DNA of 64,000 nt from Agrostemma githago. Lineage: Eukaryota > Streptophyta > Magnoliopsida > Caryophyllales > Caryophyllaceae. The stretch lies in the NCBI GenBank assembly GCA_958450325.1, contig OY288256.1, positions 46,394,953 through 46,458,952 on the forward strand, read 5' to 3'. The number at the start of each line of letters is the position of its first letter. Position 1 is the stretch's first letter. The notes beneath the pieces are model-generated. The model was given only the letters and a program-made list of their open reading frames with translations. It ran no database searches and was not told the origin of the DNA. Of the stretch, positions 9,633 through 19,363 are shown piece after piece. Both the position numbers and the translations under genes were made by a program.

Positions 9633-11414
9633 TCACATAGGATCTGGGGGACGAGGTGGTGGGTAGTAAGACCCTGACGGAGGTATACTGAAAAATCGAT
9701 CAAAATAGTGTTGCTGCTGTTGCAACATCCTCTGGTTCTCCTCCGCTGCCAACCTCGCTGTTTGGGCATCCCTAGTAGCGTCCCTGGCCATCTCGAAGCT
9801 GTTACGGGCGTACTCAAAACCTTCCCTAGGGTACTTATACGAGTTATGCGCAGTATCGCGCGCATCCCTAGCTACATTGTAGGCGCTTTGGGCCAAGTTG
9901 AGTGAAGTGATCGAGTTCTCCGAAGTCTGACGTGTACGGTCATAAACTTCCTCCCACTGGTTATAAAAGTCTTTTGATCCGAAGAACGAAGAGTGTCTCG
10001 GAGGACTCATGTTAACGTCTTCCTGAAAATCGGGGGTAGACTGGGTGAAAGTGGAGTGTCGGTGTGGTGTGAAGTCTGAGAAGTCGGGGGTGAAAAATTG
10101 TGAGGTCTGAGGTTCGGTCTGGTGGGAGGAAGAGGGTCCGTGTGATGATGAAGGTAACGTTCTCTGACCCTCATCCTCGGAGGTTTCAACCTCCGGTTCC
10201 TCCTCTGACACATCTACTACCTCTATGTCATCGTCACTAGAGTCTAAAGGTCCCTCGGGTTAATTAACTTGACGAAATTTACCACGGGAATGATCCCGAA
10301 TGTACTCCCCTGACCTTTTCGGCATGCCGAAATTCTCCTCAACATCGAGCCTAACCCACTCGGGATTAGGCATTTCAATAGCTCGTAACTCAGTAATCTT
10401 GTATAGAAACAAACTGTTATAATCCTCTTTTTGGGGCCAAACAAGGAAGGGGCAAAAAACCTCATCTAAACAAATTCCTACTCCGTCAACTGGTGTCATG
10501 CTGCTAAAATCGACATCTAAAGCTCTAGCTATCATCGTTACAACACCACCACAAGAAATTTTCTTGCGGTTGCCCTTCGCAACCTGGGCGAAATGAGTAG
10601 TTAGGGCCTCGGACATGTCGATCGACGGGCCTCTATTCAGAACCGCATCCTCTAATAGCTGCACAGCTGTAGCACTACAATTGTGGTGCGTATCATAGCT
10701 CGACATAAAGGAATTGACTATGATACGCGCCAAATATTGGAAGATGGGGTTCCAAATGGAGAAAGAACGCATCTTCCCTCCCCTCAAAGTCCTTTGGCAG
10801 GCAATTTTAAACCAAAATCGATCGTGAGCAAATTTTTAATCCCAAGTTTTCCCCGCCCTAGGCCTTCCAAGGACAGAAGAAGGTAAACCAAACAATGCAC
10901 CAAAATCTTTCAAAGAAAAGACATACAGAGTTTCCCGCAGCTGAAAAGTGACGATGAGATCATCATCACCACCCAACTCAAAAGTTGCGAAAAACTCACA
11001 AGTCAATTTTTGAAAAGTTTCCTCCGTAGAGGTGTAAAATTTAATCAGACCGAGATTTTTGCACATTGCTCGGACCTGCGTCTCAATACCCATGCGCTCA
11101 AGTACATCTCGAGTCGCCCAACTAGTTGGCTCGAGACGACAGACCCAAAATTTCTTAAACTTTTCAAGGTGGGCTTTTTTACCAAAATATACACCACACT
11201 CCGAATGACGGAAATTACGACGGATAGTCGGGTAGCGTACCTCAAGCGGAACAGGTTGTTCACGCGGTATTGAGCTTGGCTCTTGAACCGGCATTGGGGT
11301 ATGCTCTTGGTGGGACTCGGCCGGCTCCTCAGAACGCGACGAAGATGCTGAACCCGACTGACGATTGAACATAGATGAGAACCTCTTCCTTGCAGTTTGC
11401 TTAACTCTCCTCAT
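9633..11414 (-). pseudogene. ATHILA ORF-1-like protein (env position), broken by two stops, right copy
   Basis: This has the same 594-codon architecture as 1890-3671, read on the minus strand from the ATG at 11414. In-frame stops lie at about 10836 and 10260, at exactly the codons broken in the left copy. The three open pieces are 10836-11414, 10260-10787 and 9633-10211. Differences from the left copy are a handful of substitutions, for example Glu for Gly near 9955. It has the family words (FFATFE, FGALFGLP) and no membrane segment or signal peptide. Its function is unknown. Confidence 0.8.
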
Positions 11415-12255
11415 TCTTGATTAAATTAGGTGATTTGGTGATGGAGGTTAGGGTTTGGGTTTGTCGAAATTGGAATTATTTCTCAAAAAGAATTCCTAGA
11501 AGGTGATAGGAATTCGGTAGGGATGAAGAATAAGAGATTAGATTGGAATTTGGTGAAGAAATAGAGGGATTAGAGGTGATTTAGGGTGGTAGGATTTGGG
11601 GATTTTTGGGTTTTTGGGGTTTGTTTGAGGAGAGAGAGAAAAGAAAGGTGAAATGATGAAGGGAAAGGGGGTTTGGTTGGGGTATAGGCAACGCGGGGTG
11701 AGATTTCACCCGGTGGTTACCATCGGGTGAAATTTCACCCGACGGTCTTCAGACCATTTCTCGTCATTGCGCGCAGTTTCACTGTCGGGCGAAAGTTTGC
11801 CCGGTGAGATTCCACCGGGTGAAATTTTACCCGAAGGATTTTCCGTCAATTCATTAATTCCAGCAAAACTGCCATCGGGTGAAGTTTCACCTGATGGACT
11901 TCGGGCAACAATTCCACTGGGCAAAATTTCGCCCGGTGAGATCCTCCACTCCAAATAAGCCTTTTGCTACGAAAGTGCTCTTCGACTTGGACCAAACCAG
12001 CCTTAATTTTTCGACAAAACCAATCTTCTCAATCCATGTATTAGCTACACGGAGAGAAGCTCTCGTAATCATTCATATCATAACCCAAAAACTCCAAAAG
12101 AAATCTTCACAATCCCTGTAGATACCATAAAAAGCAAGCTCCAAAAGAAAAATCTGAAAGCTATTGTCCGAAGAAAATAAAAAAAGATAAGAATATACAA
12201 ATATTTACAAAGTGGTTATTATGGACACCACCAAACCGAATTGAATTGTTTAAGC
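11415..12255 (-). other. Noncoding stretch between protease and env-position frame, with palindrome cluster
   Basis: This is the mirror of 1049-1889. Palindromes lie at about 11696-11935; some differ from the left arm (for example GGGTGAAATTTCACCC is intact where the left arm has a decayed TTCC arm). No pol sequence is detectable, so the deletion junction is not obvious. Confidence 0.6.
11696..11935. repeat. Cluster of 16-bp palindromes, GGGTGAAATTTCACCC type (internal, right arm)
   Basis: The six units of 1370-1608 are mirrored here. One unit that is perfectly symmetric on the left (GGGCAAAATTTTGCCC) is asymmetric here (GGGCAAACTTTCGCCC), and another is the reverse case. This shows that the stems still change after duplication. 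Confidence 0.85.
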
Positions 12256-13848
12256 TTAGTCGGGGTTGCTTGAGAAGCAACCCGGAGTACCATGTTTCTT
12301 GTTCTTGAAGATAACGCCACCAACCATATGTTCTCTTCTTGGCTTTGGCAAACCCATAAGGCGAGCTACCTCCGGTAGCATGCCCCACTCATTAATAACT
12401 TCTTCTTCGGGGGATTGACCAAGTATAAGAAAAACGCCATCATCATCATTATCATCATAGTGGACATCTTCTTCGGATGGTTCCTCGGTGGCATAGTCAA
12501 ATGTCCGTGCAAAGTTCAATGGATTAGAAGTTTGGTAATTATCTTGTGCTAGAAATTCGTCTTCGGATTGTATTTCCACCATATGATCCCACAATTCCTT
12601 TCCGAAAGGGATATTTGGCAAGAAGGCGGGCAATACAAATTGAATGGTGCTATTACCAACATTAAAAGATAATTTCCCTTTTTTCACATCGATAATCACT
12701 CCGCCGGTTGCTAGGAAAAGCCGCCCTAATAATATAGGATTGCGTTCTTCAATGGGCATGTCAAGAACCACGAAGTCGGTAGGTATGTGTAGAGGACCTA
12801 CCTTAATCATAAGATTTCCTGCTAACCCAATTGGCGCTTTCGTAGTACCGTCGACCATCTGAACGTTAAGCGGAAAGTGTACCACCCTTGGAATAATGAT
12901 TGTTTGAGCAATGATCAATGGCATAAGGCTAATATCCGCCCCAAGATCACATAATGCTCGATGTATTTCAACATTGTCGATCGAACAAGGTATGGAGAAG
13001 CTACCGGGGTCACCAAGCTTAGTAGGAATGGTAACTTTTGGGGTGACCCTAGGTAGTAGTGGAGTTTCCTTCTTCCTGGTAGAATTCAAGATCATATCCC
13101 TTATATACTTGGTCGGAGTTGGCATGAAGGGACTAGTTTCTAAATTCTCTATCAAATCGGTGAAGGTTATATACTCCATAGCTTGGTCATTTGAGGGGTT
13201 TTGAGGTTTATCATTCAAGGGTGGTACTTCAATTCTAGAGACTAGGTTCATATCTTCTATTGGAATCTGTTCAATGACGTAGGCAAGGTCTCCTACAAGG
13301 TATTTGGATGGATCTCTTCTTGGTCTTTCGGTTACACCCTTGACCACATTCTCATCGGACTCATTGATTGAGGGATGAGATGTAAGAGTTTGTGGATCAT
13401 AGGGTTTCACCGGTTCCTTTTTGCTCAATACCTTAATGGCATTCACGGATGCTTGATTGGAAGAATTGGTCGGTTCACGAGAAAATCGAGCTTGCGAGGC
13501 AGCACGTGCTTCTAAAGCTTCAAGTCTAGCTCGGTTTGATGCATTTTCTTTCAATAGAAACTTGATCGTTTGTTGAATGTCATAAAAAGGTTGAAAGTTG
13601 CCTTGAGAATGCCTTGGAGGACCTTGATTATGTGGAGGATAGGTTCCAAAAGGAGGACCATAGCTAGGTCGAGGTTGTCCTTGCAAATAAGAATAACCTT
13701 GATTGAATTGATTTGCATGGGAAGGTCTTGGTTGATAGTATAATCCATATGAATTAGAATAAACCCTTTGATTGGGGCTCTTGGAATTGCATGATCTTGA
13801 CAAGGATATGATTCTTGAGTTGGCATGGAACAAGATTCGGTTCCCCAA
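12256..13848 (-). pseudogene. Athila gag C-terminus and protease, right copy
   Basis: This open frame of about 530 codons holds the C-terminal gag linker (Pro/Gln/Asn-rich, near 13560-13790) and the aspartic protease with CDLGAD around 12940. It then has an acidic tail and stops at 12256. It lies one base out of frame with the upstream gag piece (13551-14819). The true protein therefore needs a frame change near 13790-13800, and the methionine at 13848 is not a genuine start. The frame ends without reverse transcriptase. The left-arm partner is 2-1048. Confidence 0.8.
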
Positions 13849-14819
13849 TTAGGATTGTTCGTGTAAGATTTGTCATAGGTTCCTTGGGTATTGGCTTGAT
13901 ATACATATTCCTTCCTCATACAAAGACTGGAATCATGATCATATTTTTCACAATGATCACATGGAATTTCAACTCGATAAAGCTTTGGAGGTGAGATAAA
14001 TGTTCGCCTTGGTGGTGTGACTCTTCTTGGTGGGGTGATTCTCCTTGATGGGGGTCTCATCTCGGGTTGAGAAGCGTCTTTAGCAACCATTGCTTCAAAT
14101 CTCTCAACTAGTTGGGCGATTTTCGCCTCAAGAGTGGCCTCCATGTCATTTGACGATTTTGACCCTTCACTTGACTCACCACCTTGTATTTCCTTAGCAC
14201 ACATGCCACTTTTGGCTATCTTCTCGAGAAGCTTATGGGATTCATCCTCGTTGAGTAAGAAAAAGTCGCCCTTTGCAGCCGCGTTAAGAATGTCCCTTGC
14301 ATCGGCGGATAAAGAGTAAAAAAATATATGGAGCAAAAGCCAATGAGGAATACCATGGTGTGGGCACTTTCTTTGTAATGTTTGAAATCGATCCCAAGCT
14401 TCGCTTATGTTCTCATTTTCTTGTTGTTGAAATGTTTGAATTTCCCTTCTAAATTTGTTGGTCTTGGATGGTGGGAAATATTTCTCAAGGAAAGTCTTGC
14501 ACAAGTACTTCCAAGTGCGAAAGGTATTGTTAGGGAAACTTTTAAGCCACCTCCTTGCTTCATCACTCAAGGTGCGAGGAAAAAGAATTCGGGGTGGTTG
14601 GCACTCGGTAACACCTTCAAGCTTGATACCATTAAGACTTTCCTTGAAAAGACAAACATGTTCTATCACATCTTCATCCGGCAATCCTCGAAAAGTATGA
14701 TGTTGGATTAGATTGATGATGGACGGTTTGAGCTCAAAACTCTCTGGGATGGCCCTGATGAAGACGGGAGAAGAAATCTCTTCACTAGATGGTTGAGAAT
14801 GGGACCCAAGTGTAGCCAT
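13551..14819 (-). pseudogene. Athila gag polyprotein N-terminal part
   Basis: ATG at 14819, 422 codons in this frame. The first two thirds are a retrotransposon gag (capsid-like) domain, with the Athila-typical words RRWLKSFP, FLEKYFP, ENISEAWDRF and CPHHGIP. A CCHC zinc knuckle, CDHCEKYDHDSSLC, lies near residue 285. After about residue 345 the frame diverges: the homologous linker continues in the -1 frame (12256-13848), so the last roughly 75 residues here are out-of-frame. Gag would form the virus-like particle in the cytoplasm. The frameshift makes a gag-protease fusion impossible without repair or slippage. Confidence 0.85.
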
Positions 14820-15090
14820 ACTTGAATCCTTGGATGTTGGATGTGCAAATACGGGGTGTTGAGGAATGAAGAAATTGGTGGAAGATCACAATATCAAGTT
14901 GTTGCTTCGGTCCACAATATTTCCAAGCAACTTTTTCTCCGAATGGGGATCAAGTAACCTAAATCTAAAAGTATTCCTGGCAAAAACTTAACAAACGATG
15001 AGCCTCCTAGCACCTAATGGCACTAGGGTAGGAGGAAGGAAAAACAATTAACCAAACACAATAAACTAAAACTCCGCTAACTGATCACAG
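14820..15090 (-). other. Athila-R leader between primer site and gag
   Basis: This is an untranslated leader of about 270 bp with no gene. It would carry packaging and dimerisation signals, but none can be recognised by eye. Confidence 0.5.
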
Positions 15091-15108
15091 TCCCCGGCAA
15101 CGGCGCCA
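15091..15108 (-). promoter_or_regulatory. Primer binding site, tRNA-Asp type
   Basis: On the minus strand this reads TGGCGCCGTTGCCGGGGA, complementary to the 3' end of plant tRNA-Asp(GTC) including CCA. This primer is known for the Athila lineage. It lies 3 bp inside the LTR end at 15112. Confidence 0.85.
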
Positions 15109-16302
15109 TTTTGATCGCACGTCAGATTGTCGCCTATCTAACACGGTCAAACAATATTTATAAACTCCGAAAAACTACTACGTAGTAGCGGCAAGTCGGG
15201 ATCGATCCACAGGGACGGTCGAGGGTAGTCGGTCAAGTCTAAGTTTGAGAGTGATTGGGGTCGAGAAGGGGGGGTTTTGGACGAGATGAACTAAACTAAC
15301 TAAACGAGATAAGGAACTAAAGCGAGAAACAATTAATGGGAAAGGCGTTTGGGAGAGTCGGGAAGTCGGAAATTAAGATAAGGGTGTGACAACGCAAGAA
15401 TTATCACAGGATGTATAAGGGATGTGCCACCTTTCGGTTTCCATACCAACCAAGCCTAAACCCGCTTTCGCGACGAATAAACTAAAGTCTCAAGACGGAA
15501 TTACCCAAACCCCGAGTTTCCCTATAATGGTTTGGGTGAGTCAAGTCAACCTAGGTTATCAAGCTAACTCAATCAAGACACCACAATCCCAATCAAGACA
15601 AATCACCCTCAAATGCAATAATCTCACAAAATAAATCCATTATCAAGAATTCCTCCTCCCCCAGCCCCCTAACTAAAATCTACTCACTACCCATACAAAA
15701 CATAATAAAATTAACACTAAGGAGACTAGGAGAAAAACTAAACATGCTCAAACTAAATGAGAAATAATTAATCTAAGACAATAAAGGAAACTACACTAAC
15801 AAACAACAATAAAGAGGAAAATAAACAAACACACAAACTATGGAGAAACAAATAAAGGAGAGAGAAAAACAAACAAACAATGAAAAACAACACTAACATA
15901 AAAATGACAAGGCAAACAATGGATTAACAAGGAATTAAAAACAAAGCTAATTAATGGAGAAAGTGAGAGAAAAGAAACTACCAACTATGGAGAAAACTAA
16001 AGGAGGAAGATGAAGATTAATATAAAGCTTGAATCTTGGAGGAGGAAATACAGAACTTTGTCACCAATTCTTGCAAAACTCTTCAATCTTCATAACAAAA
16101 CCCAAATCTTCAACTAAAGATGGAAGCTTGATTACAAATTATAGAGTAGATTAATCTAAAACTAAGGAAACTTACTAAATCTATGGAGTTTTTCTATGTG
16201 AACTACTACTACTATTACTACTACTACTATGGAGATCCACTACACTACTCTACCCTAAAGAGGCTCACTTAAGGCACAAAGTGAAATAAAACCCTAGGTT
16301 TT

Positions 16303-16312
16303 CTATATATAC
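16303..16312 (-). promoter_or_regulatory. LTR TATA box, Athila-R
   Basis: The minus strand reads AGTATATATAG here, which is the same box as 6719-6728. It would drive genomic RNA of Athila-R toward lower coordinates. Confidence 0.6.
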
Positions 16313-16397
16313 TAATCCTTAATGGGTTACACAATCTTAAGGCCCATAACCCAATTCTTCTTCCTTAAGCTAGACCTTCACCTTATGCATCTTCATA

Positions 16398-16633
16398 GGG
16401 TGAAACTTCACCCTACGATTGACGAGCTAACACCACCGAGTGAAACTTCACCCGGTCACTTCATCCGGTGAAACTTTTTCCAGTTTGCAATTTTGGCGCT
16501 CCTTTACCGTTGAGCAAAATTTCACCCGGTCATTTCGCCCGGTGGTGAGTGTCCACGAAAATCTTCGGGGAGGTGGAAAATGTCGTCGGGCGGAATTTCG
16601 TCCGGTGGTGACTCATCGGGTGAAATTTCACCC
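16398..16633. repeat. Palindrome cluster in the Athila-R 5' LTR
   Basis: Units lie at 16398-16413, 16438-16453, 16512-16527, 16588-16603 and 16618-16633, in forms GGGTGAAACTTCACCC, GAGTGAAACTTCACCC, GAGCAAAATTTCACCC, GGGCGGAATTTCGTCC and GGGTGAAATTTCACCC. More copies here carry one-sided mutations than in the 6101-7069 LTR. Confidence 0.8.
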
Positions 16634-16938
16634 GGTGGTCCTCTGCCTCTTTTCCGGTCTCTTTCTTTCTCAATCGTTTGGATTACTTGAACTTTTAGTC
16701 GTGTGCTTTGCTCTTCGGACGGTTTCCCTCTCTCTCATGCTCATAGAAGCTCAGACACATTTTCGGTCGAAAATCCTGTCAAAATAGACAGAAAACTACC
16801 AGAAACACGTAAATGCAAAAGAGAGATGCTAATGCGAGAATTACTCAAAATAAGGCGATAATCGCACTCTAATCTCGCAAAACGGAGGAAAAACGGGTCT
16901 AAATGGGAGGAAAAACGGTCCAAATTTGACACACAACA

Positions 16939-17085
16939 TTGGTTCACGTCGAAGTGATTTAGCATGCAAAGTTCGTTTTAATGCGATAAGTGCAAACAAC
17001 GAAAATAAAAGCTCGAAAGTAGATACAAAATACACGGGCGGAAATACAACCCGTAAATACAATACAACGAGGAAAAAAAATGGAA
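16939..17085 (-). repeat. Fragment of a Tat-type LTR, inverted
   Basis: The reverse complement aligns with the Tat-A LTR segment around 17650-17775. Shared words are CGGGTTGTATT, CCGC.CGTGTA, GCATGCTAAATCACTTCGAC and a central AT-rich block. It is clearly diverged, so it is a relative and not a recent copy. It abuts the Athila-R 5' LTR directly, so Athila-R probably inserted into or next to an older Tat LTR. Confidence 0.6.
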
Positions 17086-17089
17086 CAAT

Positions 17090-17276
17090 CGAATGCGTAA
17101 CTATATTTTCATCCGTTAAGCACCCGATCCACCCGAATCACCCGCGGATGACGGATGGATTGGATCCGGGTGGAGGGTTAATCGGGTGACGGATGGATCG
17201 GGTGGAGTATGCGGATTCGGGTGATGGATTCAGGTGAGGCTCCACCCGACCCGAAACCGACCCGTTGACATCCCTA
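17090..17276 (-). mobile_element. Probable hAT-type terminal fragment
   Basis: On the minus strand the segment begins TAGGGATGTCAACGGGTCGG at 17276 and continues with GGGT/ACCC-rich sequence. This resembles the terminal region of many plant hAT non-autonomous elements. Repeated CGGATGGAT and CGGGTGGA words fill it. The other end is missing, so no target duplication can be checked. It truncates the 5' side of the Tat-A LTR. Confidence 0.35.
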
Positions 17277-18282
17277 ATCACGTGTAAAGACAATCATATG
17301 ACCCTCCTTTCTTCAAAACTCACACATGTCACGACACTTAAAACGATTTTGATCGACGGTCTCACACTATTGATTTTATGTCGACGACTCCTTAGTCGTA
17401 TCCGATGTATAAATTAATTTAGACTCCATTTCTCGAGTTGATAAGTCGGGACAAGGCATCGAGGTCCGAGATCGGGTTAGCACCACGCCTAGGTCTCGAA
17501 CCTCCGTCCTTTGATTAACATGCAATATAATGCGTAATTAATTAAGGTTCTTCCATCTACACAAATCCACGGTCTAGTTTATACACGGGTCCGTTTGTAA
17601 TTATTGCTCGCCATTTCGATTGTATATTTTGGCTATTTATTGTTCGTCGTATTGTGAATTCCGGGTTGTATTCCGCCTGTGTAACTTGTAACCGATTTAT
17701 TTTGCTTTGCTTTATTTATTTGCGTTTTACCGCTTTTAAATGAACCCTCGCATGCTAAATCACTTCGACAATAAAATAGATGCATTAAATTGACGTATCT
17801 CACATTTAATTCGCATGCTTAGCTAAAACGCTGTTTGCATATCATTTCACCGAATCACTAACGCGCATATTAGAAAGTCAAACGATGTCTTAGTAGAGGC
17901 CGCTAAGTGCGGGCGGGGTTGGGTGTCCTTAGTGGGCTTCCCAACACGTACCCTCACCCCTTACTCAAAACCTCGGTTTCCGGATGCCCGAAACCGTTGG
18001 CGCACGAGAGTCATTCAATACACGATAACCGGTAGTGACAGTATCGGTATCGTAATGCAAAGGGACGAGCCCAATAAACTCTAAAACCGAAATGGGCCAT
18101 ACTTTGTGTATGGTCCATAGCGATATAGAGTGGGCTCGAACGGTTCCGAATAACCATAAAATTCGGTGGCGACTCCATTTCGACTTAAATTTCAATTCGA
18201 TCCATTCTCATATGGAGGTGCATTCGCCTACCCAAAACCCGCGCACGTGGCCGCGTCGGGGTGGACCTACGTCATGTCCACA
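17277..18282 (+). repeat. 5' LTR of Tat-A, first ~1.6 kb missing
   Basis: It matches 30281-31284 throughout. It ends ...ATGTCCACA, four bases before the primer site. The missing front part includes the TATA box and both palindrome sets, so this LTR probably cannot drive full-length transcription. Confidence 0.9.
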
Positions 18283-18285
18283 ATT

Positions 18286-18303
18286 TGGCGACTCCGCTGG
18301 GGA
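18286..18303 (+). promoter_or_regulatory. Primer binding site, tRNA-Arg type
   Basis: TGGCGACTCCGCTGGGGA. From memory the 3' end of plant tRNA-Arg(ACG) predicts the same word with A in place of G at position 11, so this is a 17/18 match. tRNA-Arg priming is reported for Ogre/Tat elements. Confidence 0.65.
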
Positions 18304-19363
18304 TTAACCGATGAGTGCCTAACCATCGGCATCCTCAGGGTGAGACTCGAATAGAAATCGTTTGACAAATACAGTATGCGTTTTAGTTTTACGGTTCATG
18401 CATAACCCCCATATTTTCCCGGGCCTACTAGTGACCGACGTCTCACTATACCACGATGTATTCCGCCTTGGATACGTTAAAGGTGTTCATAGTCGATTCG
18501 TATGGACTTTGCGGCATGTTCTAAGCTCAACTCGACTTAGGAAGTCCGTCCCGTTTCTCGTCTAGACTATGAGCACTGGTATAGACCCTCTATAGACCGA
18601 CCGAGACTTAGTGTAAAGCATACATGGCATCGTTATTATGCTTGCGTGACTATGTGCTACTTGGTTTCCGTGTCGTTTTTCAAAAACCGTCATTTTCAAA
18701 AATGCATCTTTTCAAAATATTCAAATTTCAAAACCCGGGACACATACCGAATTTAGGACTTATGATTTTACTCAAAATAGCCCACTTTCTAGTCGGTATG
18801 CTGCCCAATTCAAAACTCGAAAATATTTTCGAACTTTCAAAATCGAGGCCCGATGTACTTTCCGATTTTCTTGAAAAAAAATCGGGCCTTTCCCCGAGTT
18901 TTCTCGGACTTTCCAAAAATAATCATTTTCAAAACTTTCCTCCTCCTTAGGACCTTCCCGTATATAGCAGTGTCGGGTCATGTCGTAAGTAGTCGAGGTC
19001 TCTAGCGTCGAAACTCTGTCGATCTTACATCACGAGTTTCCTCCCTATCCCAGTCCGCCTTATTAGACTAAGGCAAGGCCCACCTACGTAGGACATACTC
19101 CTACAAAGGAGGGCCCGTCTACACATTTGAGTCCAAAGTCTGGGGACGTCTCACGTCGACCTTCCTTCAAACAGGATTCGCCCACCCGTCGAATCCTAAG
19201 GAAAGCCCGTCATCCACGAGTCACCCGTCTAAGAGTCTCTTTCAAGTCGTTTTAGTCTTTTCCCTGCTCGGGATGTACTATTTCGGTTCCAAGGTCCGGG
19301 TTCAGTTTCTGATTACGCGGTGTTCTTACAGACAGGCCACCGGCAACCAGGCACACTCGCAGG
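18304..19363 (+). other. Tat-A leader before gag
   Basis: About 1 kb of untranslated leader. A stretch at 18670-18930 is rich in TTTCAAAA words. No upstream ORF of the Ogre ORF1 kind is recognised. Confidence 0.5.

Larger units (their letters stand above)
7070..13303 (-). repeat. Right arm of the giant inverted repeat
   Basis: This is the mirror of 1-6210. Its inner end is sharp: symmetry runs to the LTR word ending GCATTAG at 6210 on the left and begins with CTAATGC at 7070 on the right. Between them, 6211-7069 is single-copy LTR sequence. Both arms carry the same two premature stops in the env-position frame, so the duplication came after that decay. Confidence 0.97.
7070..16938 (-). mobile_element. 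Athila-R: pol-deleted Athila-type element with complete 5' LTR
   Basis: Read on the minus strand from 16938: 1827-bp 5' LTR, tRNA-Asp primer site, gag, protease, noncoding palindrome region, ATHILA ORF-1-like frame, 3' noncoding region, PPT and only the first 132 bp of the 3' LTR, which is fused head-on to Athila-L at 7069/7070. It lacks reverse transcriptase, RNase H and integrase. The 3' LTR truncation and the fusion mean no target-site duplication can be tested. Confidence 0.9.
15112..16938 (-). repeat. Complete 5' LTR of Athila-R
   Basis: 1827 bp, TG...CA. On the minus strand it begins TGTTGTGTGTC at 16938 and ends GATCA at 15112, next to the primer site. It contains the palindrome cluster (16398-16633), the TATA box (16303-16312) and an AT-rich R/U5 region (about 15640-15960) with many short AAACAA repeats. 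It differs from the partial LTR at 6101-7069 by about 5% by eye. Confidence 0.85.

Noticed and set aside
15422..15634. 70-codon frame inside the Athila-R 5' LTR
   Set aside because: It lies in U5/R sequence with no conserved motif; chance frame.
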